From Natrialba taiwanensis DSM 12281 (GTDB lineage: Archaea; Halobacteriota; Halobacteria; Halobacteriales; Natrialbaceae), in NCBI RefSeq assembly GCF_000337595.1, contig NZ_AOIL01000013.1:188149-241211 (forward strand): a stretch of DNA of 53,063 nt, in the 5' to 3' direction. The position numbers were made by a program, and so were the translations under genes. Positions 34,587 to 43,746 of this stretch are shown piece after piece (position 1 is the stretch's first letter; every line of letters starts with the position of its first letter). Under the pieces are notes generated by a model. That model was given only the letters and a program-made list of their open reading frames with translations, was not told where the DNA came from and did not search any database.

Positions 34587-35312
34587 TTACCGAACTCGTT
34601 CGAGCACTGAAAGGGTCCCGTCGGCGTGGGCCGCATCGAGCACCTCGTCGGCCGCCGCCCGCGCCTCATCGTCCGCGTTCGAAACCGCGAAGCTCCGGCC
34701 GACGACCTCGAACGTCGAGACGTCGTTGATCGAATCGCCGACCGCGACGCAGTCGGCAAGGTCGATACCGACGTGCTCGGCGATCACCTCGACGCCGTCG
34801 CCCTTGTTCGGCGCGGCATCCTTGACGTGGTAGGCGTACCCCGTATCGATCACCTCGAGTTCAGCGTCGGCGGCGAACGCTTCGAGCGGGTCGAGGGGTT
34901 GGTCGCGGCTGACGGCGATTTCGGTTTCGCGCCAGCGGTTGATCGTGTCGCCGTCGCCCCAGCCGAGGTCGTAGCCGGCGGCGCGATACTGTTCGGCGAC
35001 GGTTTGGGGGGCGTCGCGGTCGGCGGTAAAGAACGCGTCCTCGCCGGTGTAGACGACGCCGCCGTTTTCGGCGACGACGAGTTCGGGAATGCCGATGAAG
35101 TGACAGAGCGCGATGGGGTAGGGAAAGGCCTTCCCGGTGGCGAGGATGACGGGGGCGTCCCACTCGCGGAGGGGATCGAAGATTCGGGGGTCGATGCCCC
35201 AGCCTTCGGGGCGCGTGAGGGTGCCGTCGATGTCTAAGACGAGCGGTGGCGGGGAGGGTGAAGACGGCGATGATGGTGATGATGAGGAAGATGCGGATGG
35301 CGATGGAGGCAT
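34587..35312 (-). CDS. HAD phosphatase, phosphoglycolate phosphatase type
   Basis: A 241-residue HAD-superfamily enzyme with a C2-type cap. The nucleophile motif is LVLDIDGTLTRPEG, motif II VILATGKAFPYP, then ELVVAENGGVVYTGED, the Lys in DAAPNKGDGVEVIAEHVGI and the metal motif VAVGDSINDVSTFEVVG. Archaeal members of this group remove phosphate from phosphoglycolate or sugar phosphates. The first 22 residues are a Ser/Pro run (SSSSSPSSPSSPSPPP) from a short-period repeat and are probably disordered; no other start codon lies between them and the catalytic strand. Confidence 0.88.
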   Translation of the reverse strand: MPPSPSASSSSSPSSPSSPSPPPLVLDIDGTLTRPEGWGIDPRIFDPLREWDAPVILATGKAFPYPIALCHFIGIPELVVAENGGVVYTGEDAFFTADRDAPQTVAEQYRAAGYDLGWGDGDTINRWRETEIAVSRDQPLDPLEAFAADAELEVIDTGYAYHVKDAAPNKGDGVEVIAEHVGIDLADCVAVGDSINDVSTFEVVGRSFAVSNADDEARAAADEVLDAAHADGTLSVLERVR

Positions 35313-35450
35313 ACACGCAGATGGCAGCGCGGGGCCTAAAAACGTCGGGGCAAGCGGGGATAGCCGCCGGATTTCGAGGGCCCGAGGTCGATAGTGACGG
35401 AAAGCCGCAAACGAAACCTATAGCCCGGCCAGGAAACGAGATAAACGGAC

Positions 35451-35774
35451 ATGTCGTGGTATATCCTGTTCGTCGCTGGCGTATTCGAGATCGCGTGGGC
35501 GATCGGACTTCAGTACTCCGACGGATTCTCGAAGCCGCTTCCCACGGCGGGTACTGTCGTCGCACTCGCCATCAGTATGATACTCCTCGCACGGGCCGTG
35601 ACGGATCTTCCGATCGGGACAGCATACGCGGTCTGGACGGGGATCGGAGCCGTCGGGACCGCCACGCTCGGGATCGTTCTCTTCGACGAACCGATGACGC
35701 TTGCCCGGGTTGGATTCATCAGCGTTATCGTCGTCGGAATCGTTGGCCTCCACCTCGTTTCCGGCGGTCACTGA
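35451..35774 (+). CDS. Small multidrug-resistance family transporter (SugE-like)
   Basis: A 107-residue protein with four membrane helices. The essential Glu of SMR exporters is in YILFVAGVFEIAWAIGLQYS (residue 13), and YAVWTGIGAVGTATLG is the conserved helix-3 signature. The W-x-x-G and the SDGF residues after helix 1 fit the SugE/Gdx subgroup, which exports guanidinium rather than drugs. It would work as an antiparallel dimer with proton exchange. I see no guanidine riboswitch in the 138-nt upstream region. It is monocistronic. Confidence 0.92.
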   Translation: MSWYILFVAGVFEIAWAIGLQYSDGFSKPLPTAGTVVALAISMILLARAVTDLPIGTAYAVWTGIGAVGTATLGIVLFDEPMTLARVGFISVIVVGIVGLHLVSGGH

Positions 35775-36039
35775 CCGGCGAAGAGATACGCGGTGGCCGT
35801 CGATCGGCGACCGCCGTTACTGCTGGGGGACTGGTCGGGGACCCTCGGTCGATCGGAACTCGTTGTTGTCAGCAAGAACGGACCGATTCGTTCGACTGAG
35901 TTCAATATATGCCGAAATATTGGATGTGACTCACAACATTCCCGGCAATCATATTCATCCAGACATTTTATCCGTTATACTATTCAAAATTGACTTGTCT
36001 GGCAATAAGAACTAAGAACGCTGCTCGGCGTTAGCAGCT

Positions 36040-38763
36040 ATGGTGTGGAAGGGACGGCAACTGGTACCGTCAGTCATCAGACGAAAGTATGCGTTGAAGT
36101 TCGGCGTCGTCTTTCTCGTTCTCGGGCTCTTGATCGGCGGGCTCGGCTTTGCCGCGACGACGTTACTCACGGATAATGTGGAAGCATCCGCTCTCGAAGA
36201 GCGACAGAACGCGGCCTACCAGGAAGGGACGGCCATGGAAACCTGGCTCGAACAGAATCGAAACGTCGTTCAGGCCGCTTCCGACGCCCCGGTCGTCGAC
36301 ACGAACGATCCGGAGGCGATTCAATCCTATCTCGAAGAAACGTACTACGACATGCCTGAATCGCGGATGAACGGCCTCTACGTCAATACGACGACCGGCG
36401 AGGTCGTCACCGGCGTCGGCGGCGACGCCGATTCCGTAGAGACGCTTGCCTTCCCGGACGCCGACGAACTCGATTCGGATCTCTCGACGGATGGCGTCGC
36501 GCGAACAGATCCCTACTCGATGCCGGACCAACTCGGCCGCTCGGCCGATACGCATCCAGTGATTTCTTACTATATCGGCGTCAACGACGGCGAGCACGCG
36601 CTCGTCTTTACGTTCGGGCTAGCGGACCGATCGACCGGAATGATCTCCACGGCGGATTCGGATACCGTCATGACGATCCTCGACGAACAGGGCCGGATCG
36701 TCAACGACGACGCCTACATGGGCAATGACGACGGCGAGAACGCGACGTTCCTCACGACCTACGAGGACCAAAGCGGCGTTCTCGAAACGGTCCAGTCGGA
36801 GAGTCGCGGCGCACTCCGAGTCGACGAACCGCCGGGGGAAACGCTTCGGAGCGCTCCCTACAACTTCAACCCTGACGGCTACGTCGTCGGCTACTACACG
36901 ACCGCCAGCGACTTGACCGTCCTCGTCCACACGACCGAAGCGGAGGCACTTGGCTTCGCCCACAGCGCGACCCAGTTCGGACTGTTGATCACCTTCGTCG
37001 GCGTCGCACTGATCGGCGTCGTCGGCGTCGTGCTCGGACGCACCACCGCTCGATCGCTCAGCGACCTGTCCGACCGCGCGGCCGCGATCAGGGACGGCGA
37101 GTTCGATACGACCGTCGAATCGGATCGCATCGACGAGATCGGCACCCTCTACGAGTCGATCGACGACATGCGCCTTTCGCTCGTTGATCAGATCGAGGAG
37201 TCCGATCAGGCCCGCGCACGGGCAGAACAGGCCCGCGAAGACTCGGAGCAAGCCAGAGCGCAGGCAGACACGGCGCGAAAAGAAGCCGAGGAAGCAAAAG
37301 AGCGCGCCGAACGCGCCCGTCGGGACGCCCAGGAGATGACCGACCACTTGGAACGAACGGCGACCGAGTACTGCGATGTCATGCGCGCCTGTGCCGGCGG
37401 CGACCTGACGCGGCGACTCGACCCCGATACCGAGAGCGACCCGATGGCCGAAATCGCCACGACGTTCAACGAGATGTTAGACGACATCGAGCGCACTGTC
37501 GCCACCGTCTCTGCGTTCGCCACCGACGTCTCCGACGCGAGCGACGACGTGCAAGCCCGCGCGGCCGAACTCGAGGCGACAAGTGAGACCGTCAGCGACT
37601 CCGTCCAGCAGATCACCGGCTACGCGGATCGACAGAACGACCGCATGGAAACCATCTCCGGCGAAGTGCAAGGCATCTCCGCGAACATCGAGGAGATCGC
37701 CGCCACCGCCGACAGCCTCGCAGAAACCTCCCAACACGCGGCCGAGCGCGCAAACGACGGCCGCGAGGCGGCGGGCGACGTGGTCGACGAAATGGAGGAC
37801 ATCGAACACCGAACCGAATCCACGCTCCGGGCGATTCGTGAACTCGACGACTCGATGGCTGAAATCGACGAGATTATCGATGTCATCACCGATATCGCGG
37901 ACCAGACCAACATCCTCGCGCTCAACGCCTCGATCGAGGCGGCCCACGCCAACAACGGCGACGGCAACGGCGGCCGAAACGGTAACGGCAACGGGTTCGC
38001 CGTCGTCGCAAACGAAGTCAAACAACTCGCGGAGGAAACCAAAGACTCCGCCGCCGAGATCAACCAACTCATCGACACCGTTCAGTCCCAGACCACCGAC
38101 ACCGTCGCGGAGATGGAAGCCATGCGCGAACACGTCGCCGACGGCACCGAAACCGTCGAACAATCCGCTGCCGCTTTCAGCGAAATCGAAGCCGAAGTAA
38201 CCGAGGCCGACCACGGCGTTCAGGAAATCAGCGACGCCACCGACGGCATCGCCAACTCGACGCAAGAACTCGTCACGATGGTCGACGACGTGACCGAGAT
38301 CAGCACCGAAACGGCGAGCGAAGCCAGCGCCGTCGCCGGAGCCGTCGAAGAGCAAACTGCAGCGATTACGACGGTGAGTCAGAACGCCGACGCCCTCTCG
38401 GAGCAATCCGTGAGCCTCCAGGAATCGGTTGCAGCGTTCACGACCGATCGAGAAGCGACCCGCGCGGCGAACGCGGACGACCACGAAACGATCGACGCAA
38501 CCGAAGCGACGGAACTGCAATACGTTGACGACGAACGCGAGATAGACGACGCGAGTTCAGCGCCGAAGGTGGATTCGGAGATCGACGGCAAAACTGACGC
38601 GGCGACCGCGCGTGATGGTGTCGAAGCGACGGGTGAGACCCCGCCCGCGATAGCGGACCCCGACGCGACATCCGACGATTCCGCTGACGAGGACGGGGTG
38701 GCGGACGACAAAGAGGAGACCGCTTCCGGCGACACCGCCGACGAAACTGGGACGGACCGCTGA
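36040..38763 (+). CDS. Methyl-accepting chemotaxis transducer (Htr type)
   Basis: A 907-residue membrane transducer. One helix at about residues 15-38, an extracellular Cache-type sensor domain to about 312, a second helix at about 313-335, HAMP domains at about 336-390 and 440-495, then the signalling bundle with methylation helices. The CheA/CheW contact tip ITDIADQTNILALNASIEAA is intact, but the hairpin turn carries a Gly/Asn insertion at about 637-652 before GFAVVANEVKQLAEE. The last 100 residues are an acidic tail with no fold seen. The ligand is unknown. An inverted repeat (AACGC/GCGTT) lies just before the start. Confidence 0.93.
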   Translation: MVWKGRQLVPSVIRRKYALKFGVVFLVLGLLIGGLGFAATTLLTDNVEASALEERQNAAYQEGTAMETWLEQNRNVVQAASDAPVVDTNDPEAIQSYLEETYYDMPESRMNGLYVNTTTGEVVTGVGGDADSVETLAFPDADELDSDLSTDGVARTDPYSMPDQLGRSADTHPVISYYIGVNDGEHALVFTFGLADRSTGMISTADSDTVMTILDEQGRIVNDDAYMGNDDGENATFLTTYEDQSGVLETVQSESRGALRVDEPPGETLRSAPYNFNPDGYVVGYYTTASDLTVLVHTTEAEALGFAHSATQFGLLITFVGVALIGVVGVVLGRTTARSLSDLSDRAAAIRDGEFDTTVESDRIDEIGTLYESIDDMRLSLVDQIEESDQARARAEQAREDSEQARAQADTARKEAEEAKERAERARRDAQEMTDHLERTATEYCDVMRACAGGDLTRRLDPDTESDPMAEIATTFNEMLDDIERTVATVSAFATDVSDASDDVQARAAELEATSETVSDSVQQITGYADRQNDRMETISGEVQGISANIEEIAATADSLAETSQHAAERANDGREAAGDVVDEMEDIEHRTESTLRAIRELDDSMAEIDEIIDVITDIADQTNILALNASIEAAHANNGDGNGGRNGNGNGFAVVANEVKQLAEETKDSAAEINQLIDTVQSQTTDTVAEMEAMREHVADGTETVEQSAAAFSEIEAEVTEADHGVQEISDATDGIANSTQELVTMVDDVTEISTETASEASAVAGAVEEQTAAITTVSQNADALSEQSVSLQESVAAFTTDREATRAANADDHETIDATEATELQYVDDEREIDDASSAPKVDSEIDGKTDAATARDGVEATGETPPAIADPDATSDDSADEDGVADDKEETASGDTADETGTDR

Positions 38764-38947
38764 GGTGAACTCCGGGTCAGTTCTGAACTCGGATCGACTG
38801 TCCGGGTCGTAGAGTCCGTTCGAAGGCCAGAACGTCAAAAGACAGCGGCGTGGCACGGCTTGTAATCGAGCAGAGCCGCGGAATCAAGCCCGTCGTTGGG
38901 TAGACACGGTGGCGTGACGCGCCTCTGGGTCACTCCTGACACGGTCG

Positions 38948-38990
38948 TTGTATTCTGTATCAAACTCTGACATTTCTATTGTATTCTGTA
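38948..38990. repeat. Two 12-bp direct repeats
   Basis: TTGTATTCTGTA occurs at 38948-38959 and 38979-38990, 31 nt apart. The second copy is part of an imperfect palindrome (GTATTCTG-TAG-CAGAGTAC, 38981-38999). AT-rich against a GC-rich background. Confidence 0.65.
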
Positions 38991-39018
38991 GCAGAGTACG
39001 ATCAGGACAGCCTCGAAG

Positions 39019-39042
39019 ACGACCGTCGTAGCAGACGGTCGT
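39019..39042. terminator. Strong hairpin between convergent genes
   Basis: ACGACCGTC-GTAGCA-GACGGTCGT is a perfect 9-bp stem with a 6-nt loop, placed between two convergent genes. It can fold on either strand. There is no clear U-run, so it may act as a block or mRNA end rather than a classic terminator. Confidence 0.45.
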
Positions 39043-39154
39043 GAGGAGCGTGGCGCTGACAGCGGCAACTGGACGGGTCGCGGCTGTGGCGGTGGAGAAA
39101 CGGCCGTCATCGGTATCGATGGCCGAAAAACGTCAGTTCGAAGGAGAGTTCCGG

Positions 39155-40222
39155 TCAGATGTAGCCTGCGTTCGGGAGGAGGCCGACCAGATAGAGCACG
39201 CCGATCACGAGCATGAACGCGGCGATGGCCATCGCCGGCGGGTCGACGTGCGTCCCGGAATGGGAGTAGAACACCCGCTGGGACAGTTCGCCGATGAGGG
39301 CGCTGATCGCGCCGAACGCGCCGGCGACGAGCAGCACGATCGGGTCACTCCCGACGGCCGACGCCGCGATTACCGCACCCGTCGATCCTAACAGCGTGAT
39401 GTGGTGCGTGACGGGAATCTTCTCGACGCCGAGGTTGAGAAACAGCAGACTCATCGCCGAGATCCCATAGCCCATGAAGATACTCCCCGTCTCGAGCCAG
39501 ATGAATCCGCCGAGGATACCGCCGACGAGGCCGATGGTGGTAACGCCGGACCACTTGTACTGGTGGGCCAGCCAGGGTTCGGTCGCCAGCCGGCTGGTCG
39601 TGGTCCCGCCGTCGGCCGCCATCCGCTTCTCCTCGCGCTCGAACGGCGACATGTCGAGGATATTCGAGCCGCCGACCTTGCCGACCAGTGGGTAGCCGAA
39701 CGCGAGCCGTGCGAGGAAGGCCGTCGCCACGACCGAGAGCGCGATATTGTCGGTGGGGAAGCCGATTCCGTCCATCACCTGGGTGATGAGCATTCCGAGC
39801 GCGCCGAAGACCGCGCCGACCGCGAGGATGTCGGGTTTGGTTCCGAACGCGTACAGGATGTCCTTGCCGAAGTGGTAGTCCCAGCCGGCGGGTTTCATCT
39901 CGGGGTACTTCCGGCCCGCGTAGGCCGTCGCAGCGACGCCGCCGGCGAAGGCGATGTGGGGGCCGGTGACCGCACCAAAGCCGATCACGTCGGTGATCCC
40001 GGTCGCGATATCGCCGGCCGCGATTCCCTCGAGACCGCCGACTTCCCCTTCGAGGGTGGCGATCCCCTCACCGAGGAAGACGACGAAGCCCGTGAAGACG
40101 AACGAGGGCAGCGCGCCGAGTGCCGCGCCGAACGCGCCGCCGGCGAGGGCGGCGATCAGCAGGACGACGAACGCCTCGAGTTCCATGCCGACGACCGGGA
40201 GCTGGAGCACCGTCCCGTACAT
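39155..40222 (-). CDS. Polytopic membrane protein of the glycerol cluster
   Basis: A 355-residue protein with about eight hydrophobic segments and Gly-rich helices (LLIAALAGGAFGAALGALPSF, ITDVIGFGAVTGPHIAFAGG, VTTIGLVGGILGGFIW, LLGSTGAVIAASAVG). It begins 3 nt after the glpK stop and must be co-transcribed with it. It is not an aquaporin (no NPA motifs). The matching gene behind glpK in Haloferax volcanii has been proposed as a glycerol facilitator; that role is by context only. A soluble loop at about residues 185-215 (EREEKRMAADGGTTTSRL) lies on the cytosolic side. Confidence 0.8.
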   Translation of the reverse strand: MYGTVLQLPVVGMELEAFVVLLIAALAGGAFGAALGALPSFVFTGFVVFLGEGIATLEGEVGGLEGIAAGDIATGITDVIGFGAVTGPHIAFAGGVAATAYAGRKYPEMKPAGWDYHFGKDILYAFGTKPDILAVGAVFGALGMLITQVMDGIGFPTDNIALSVVATAFLARLAFGYPLVGKVGGSNILDMSPFEREEKRMAADGGTTTSRLATEPWLAHQYKWSGVTTIGLVGGILGGFIWLETGSIFMGYGISAMSLLFLNLGVEKIPVTHHITLLGSTGAVIAASAVGSDPIVLLVAGAFGAISALIGELSQRVFYSHSGTHVDPPAMAIAAFMLVIGVLYLVGLLPNAGYI

Positions 40223-40225
40223 GGA

Positions 40226-41767
40226 TTACTCCTCACCGTCCCGAGCCCAGTCGCGCGAGCGTTCGACTGCGTCGAGCCAGCGATTGTATCGCGCATCCGC
40301 CGTTTCGGTGTCCATGGTCGTCTCGAAGGTTCGATCGACCTGCCAGTTGTCGCGCAGGCTGTCGGTGTCGTCCCAGTAGTCGACGGCGAGGCCGGCCGCG
40401 TAGGCCGAGCCAAGGGCCGTCGTTTCGTCGACGACCGGGCGGACGATTTCCGAGCCGATGATGTCGGACTGGAGCTGGCAGAGGTAGTTGTTCTTGACCG
40501 CGCCGCCGTCGACTTTGAGACTCGTCATCTCGATGCCCGAGTCGGCCTCCATGGCCTCCGCGACGTCGCGGGTCTGGTAGGCGATCGATTCGAGCGTCGC
40601 GCGGACGACGTGTTCCTTGCGGGTGCCGCGGGTCATCCCGACGATGGTCCCGCGTGCGCGTTGGTCCCAGTGAGGCGCACCGAGGCCCGTAAAGGCCGGG
40701 ACGACGTAGACGCCGTCCGTCGAGTCGACGCTGCGGGCGAGTTCGGCCGTCTCGGAGGGATCGTCGATCAGCGACAGATCTTCGAGCCACTCGATGGCCG
40801 CGCCGGTGACGAAGATAGAGCCTTCCAGTGCGTACTGGACGGGTTCGCCGGAGCGCTGGAATCCGATCGTGGTCAGGAGACCCTGGTCGGAGGCGACGGC
40901 CTCGTTGCCGGTGTTCATCAGGAAGAACGAGCCCGTCCCGTAGGTGTTCTTGGCGTCGCCGGCGTCGAAACAGGTCTGCCCGAACAGGGCCGCCTGCTGG
41001 TCGCCGAGTGCGCCCGCGATGGGAATCTCGGCTTCGAGGAAGCCCTCGGGATCGGTGGTCCCGTAGGTTTCGTCGTCACTGGAGGGACGGACCTCGGGCA
41101 GCATCGCTTCGGGGATCGAGAACTCTTCTAAGAGGTCGTCGTCCCACTCGAGGTCGTGGATGTTGTACAACATCGTCCGCGAGGCGTTCGTGACCTCGGT
41201 AATGTGATTGCCGGTGAGGTTGTAGATCAGCCAGCTATCGATGGTACCAAAGAGCACGTCGCCCGCTTGCGCGCGGTCGCGGATGTCTGCAGGGCGCGCG
41301 CGCTCCATCTTGATCGGATCGGCCTCGTCGAGGAGCCACTCGGCTTTGGTCGCTGAGAAGTAGGCGTCCGGCTCGAGGCCGGTCTTCTCGCGGATGGTTT
41401 CGACCGCACCGTTCTCCTCGAGTTCTTCGACGCGTTCGGTGGTGCGACGGTCCTGCCAGACGATGGCGTTGTGAACGGGCCGGCCGGAGTCGGCGTCCCA
41501 GAGCACGGTGGTTTCGCGCTGGTTGGTGACGCCGATGGCCTCTAACTGTTCGGGCGCGATGCCCGCCTGGCCGAGCGCCTGCGTAATGACGGTTTTCGTG
41601 TTTTCCCAGATCTCGATCGGGTCGTGTTCGACCCAGCCGGGTTCCGGATAGATCTGTTCGTGCGTTTCGTATGCATTTGCGACGACCTGGCCACCGTGAT
41701 CGAAGACGATAAAGCGGGTCCCGGTCGTTCCCTGGTCGACTGCGCCGACGTACGTAGTATCTGTCAC
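40226..41767 (-). CDS. glpK: Glycerol kinase
   Basis: A 513-residue FGGY kinase that phosphorylates glycerol. It has TTYVGAVDQGTTGTRFIVFD (phosphate-binding), HDPIEIWENTKTVI, GVTNQRETTVLWD, IVWQDRRT, AALFGQTCFDAGDAKNTYGTG, PAFTGLGAPHWD and LKVDGGAVKNNYLCQLQ. The GTG at 41767 is chosen over one three codons upstream because GGTGA sits 5 nt before it as a ribosome-binding site. It is divergent from glpABC, sharing a 300-nt regulatory region, and overlaps no neighbour. In Haloferax this enzyme is the sole route of glycerol use. Confidence 0.98.
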   Translation of the reverse strand: MTDTTYVGAVDQGTTGTRFIVFDHGGQVVANAYETHEQIYPEPGWVEHDPIEIWENTKTVITQALGQAGIAPEQLEAIGVTNQRETTVLWDADSGRPVHNAIVWQDRRTTERVEELEENGAVETIREKTGLEPDAYFSATKAEWLLDEADPIKMERARPADIRDRAQAGDVLFGTIDSWLIYNLTGNHITEVTNASRTMLYNIHDLEWDDDLLEEFSIPEAMLPEVRPSSDDETYGTTDPEGFLEAEIPIAGALGDQQAALFGQTCFDAGDAKNTYGTGSFFLMNTGNEAVASDQGLLTTIGFQRSGEPVQYALEGSIFVTGAAIEWLEDLSLIDDPSETAELARSVDSTDGVYVVPAFTGLGAPHWDQRARGTIVGMTRGTRKEHVVRATLESIAYQTRDVAEAMEADSGIEMTSLKVDGGAVKNNYLCQLQSDIIGSEIVRPVVDETTALGSAYAAGLAVDYWDDTDSLRDNWQVDRTFETTMDTETADARYNRWLDAVERSRDWARDGEE

Positions 41768-41796
41768 TGTAGTCACCCCGATGTTTCACGCGCCGA

Positions 41797-41830
41797 GTTT
41801 ACTGTCGGTCACGCGTTACTGGTAAACAGT
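41797..41830. promoter_or_regulatory. Inverted repeats over the glpK transcript start
   Basis: GTTTAC (41797-41802) and GTAAAC (41822-41827) form a 6-bp inverted repeat with a 19-nt spacer; overlapping its right half, ACTG-GTAAA-CAGT (41818-41830) is a second palindrome. The TATA box at 41841-41849 puts the transcript start near 41818, inside this element, as expected of a repressor operator. Confidence 0.4.
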
Positions 41831-41840
41831 CTCGACGATC

Positions 41841-41849
41841 ATTATAAAT
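41841..41849 (-). promoter_or_regulatory. TATA box of glpK
   Basis: ATTTATAAT on the minus strand, about 78 nt before the start codon, giving a leader of about 50 nt that contains the ribosome-binding site. Confidence 0.5.
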
Positions 41850-42026
41850 GTTACCGAATTCGCGGTCGGACGATTATCAGAAAGACAGAGCGAATAGTCG
41901 TGGATTGAGATAATACCGATTGAGATGACGTTTCAACTGCCATAAGACCATATAAGCGACTGTGATTCATAATAGATGTCAACAACCCACACGGACACTG
42001 TTTCTTATGGGTGGTCGGTTAGCGTC

Positions 42027-42050
42027 GATAAAATAAAGGTCGCGGCGACC
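42027..42050 (+). promoter_or_regulatory. TATA box and palindrome of glpABC
   Basis: GATAAAATAAA (42027-42037) is followed at once by the perfect palindrome GGTCGC-G-GCGACC (42038-42050). The transcript should start near 42058, 12 nt before the ATG at 42070. A protein on the palindrome would block the promoter. Confidence 0.45.
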
Positions 42051-42069
42051 GAGGTACTCGAACGAAGGG

Positions 42070-43746
42070 ATGGCACACGATACGACGGTCCTCGTCCTCG
42101 GGGGTGGCTCGACCGGTTGTGGTATCGCCCGCGATCTGGCGATACGCGGCGTCGACGTGACTCTCGTCGAACGAGGCAATCTGACCGGCGGAACGACCGG
42201 CCGCATGCACGGACTCTTGCACAGCGGCGGGCGCTACGCTGTCTCCGATCAGGCGAGCGCGACGGAGTGTATCGAAGAGAACGAAATACTCCGGGATATC
42301 GCGAGCCACTGCGTCGAAGAGACCGGCGGCCTGTTCGTCCAGCGACCCGAGGATTCGGACGAGTACTTCCGGGAGAAACTCGCGGGCTGTCGCGACTGCG
42401 GAATCCCCGCGACGGTCCTCTCGGGGCGCGAAGCCCGCGAGATCGAACCGTACCTCGCCGAGGACGTGGCGCGCGCAATTCAGGTACCCGACGGCGCGGT
42501 CGATCCGTTCCGCCTCTGCGTCGCGAACGCCCTCGACGCCGAGCGCCACGGCGCGCGCGTCGAAACCCACGCCGAAGTCATCGACCTCCTGCGCGAGGGC
42601 GACGACATCTACGGCGTCGAGGTCCGCCACGACTCCGGACCGGGCAAACGAACGCACGCGACGCCCGGCACGACCGAGGAAATCACCGCCGAGTACGTCG
42701 TCAACGCGACGGGCGCGTGGGCCGGCCGGATCGGCGCGATGGCTGACCTCGATGTCGCGGTCCGGCCCTCCAAGGGCGTCATGACCATCATGAACGTCCG
42801 CCAGGTCGACACCGTCATCAACCGCTGCCGGCCGAAAGGCGACGCCGACATCATCGTCCCCCACGAGACGACCGCCATTCTCGGCACGACCGACGAGGAG
42901 GTCGACGACCCCGACGACTACCCCGAAGAACAGTGGGAAGTCGATCAGATGATCGACACCCTCGCCGAACTCGTGCCCATCATCGAGGACGCCCGGACGA
43001 TCCGCTCGTTCTGGGGCGTCCGCCCGCTGTATGAACCGCCCGGAACCGGCACCCAGGACCCGACCGACATCACGCGGGACTTCTTCCTGCTCGATCATGC
43101 CGAGCGCGACGGCGTGGGCGGCATGTCGAGCATCGTCGGCGGCAAGTTCACCACCTACCGCGCGATGGCCGAGGAAATCGCCGATCACGTCTGCGCGAAA
43201 CTCGGCGTCGACGCCCGGTGTGTCACCGCCGAGGAACCGCTGCCTGGCAGCAAAGACATCGCGGTGCTCGAGGAGGGCATGGACTCGTTCGGCCTGCGCT
43301 CGCCGATCGCCCGCCGGAGCAAACAGCGCCTCGGCAGTCGCGCGCCGGACGTACTCGAACCGGCCGAGGACGAGGCCAACCCCGTCATCTGCCAGTGCGA
43401 GGGCGTCACGCGCGCTGAGATTCAGGACGCGGTCGAGCAGTCCGGCTCCGACCTGAACGCGGTCCGCATCCGAACCCGCGCCTCCATGGGCAACTGCCAG
43501 GGCGGCTTTTGCTGTCAGAACATGGCGAACGAACTCCACCCGCGGTACGACGAGCAGACGGTCCGCGACGCGCTCGATGAACTCTTTCAGGAGCGCTGGA
43601 AGGGCCAACGCCACGCGCTGTGGGGCGAACAGCTCTCGCAGGCAATGTTGAACTACGCGCTCCACGCGACGACGATGAATCGAGACAACGATCCCGCAAA
43701 CGCACCGGCACAGGTCGACTACGCGCAGTTCGACGGGGGCGCGTAA
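42070..43746 (+). CDS. glpA: Anaerobic-type glycerol-3-phosphate dehydrogenase, subunit A
   Basis: A 558-residue flavoprotein that oxidises glycerol-3-phosphate to dihydroxyacetone phosphate. The FAD motif is [20 protein letters not shown], followed by [39 protein letters not shown] and [24 protein letters not shown]-terminal Fer2/BFD-like domain with [13 protein letters not shown] and [10 protein letters not shown] binds a [2Fe-2S] cluster. Its stop codon is directly followed by the glpB ATG. It is first in the glpABC operon and is the route by which this organism uses glycerol, a major carbon source in salt ponds. Confidence 0.98.
   Translation: MAHDTTVLVLGGGSTGCGIARDLAIRGVDVTLVERGNLTGGTTGRMHGLLHSGGRYAVSDQASATECIEENEILRDIASHCVEETGGLFVQRPEDSDEYFREKLAGCRDCGIPATVLSGREAREIEPYLAEDVARAIQVPDGAVDPFRLCVANALDAERHGARVETHAEVIDLLREGDDIYGVEVRHDSGPGKRTHATPGTTEEITAEYVVNATGAWAGRIGAMADLDVAVRPSKGVMTIMNVRQVDTVINRCRPKGDADIIVPHETTAILGTTDEEVDDPDDYPEEQWEVDQMIDTLAELVPIIEDARTIRSFWGVRPLYEPPGTGTQDPTDITRDFFLLDHAERDGVGGMSSIVGGKFTTYRAMAEEIADHVCAKLGVDARCVTAEEPLPGSKDIAVLEEGMDSFGLRSPIARRSKQRLGSRAPDVLEPAEDEANPVICQCEGVTRAEIQDAVEQSGSDLNAVRIRTRASMGNCQGGFCCQNMANELHPRYDEQTVRDALDELFQERWKGQRHALWGEQLSQAMLNYALHATTMNRDNDPANAPAQVDYAQFDGGA

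Larger units (their letters stand above)
38764..39154. other. Convergent intergenic region
   Basis: About 390 nt between the ends of the transducer gene and the glycerol-cluster membrane gene. It holds a spaced direct repeat (38948-38990) and a hairpin (39019-39042); no gene is supported. Confidence 0.5.
41768..42069. other. Divergent control region of the glycerol genes
   Basis: 302 nt holding the promoters of glpK and glpABC. TATA elements are at 41841-41849 (for glpK) and 42027-42037 (for glpA), with palindromes beside each. The centre is AT-rich, with another TATA-like CATATAAG near 41949-41956. Confidence 0.6.

Noticed and set aside
35313-35450. Guanidine riboswitch before the SugE-like gene
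   Set aside because: No guanidine-I/II/III consensus seen, and these classes are not known from haloarchaea.
37477-38520. 347-codon minus-strand frame antisense to the chemotaxis transducer
   Set aside because: Gly/Val/Asp-rich shadow of the coiled-coil codons; no independent motif.
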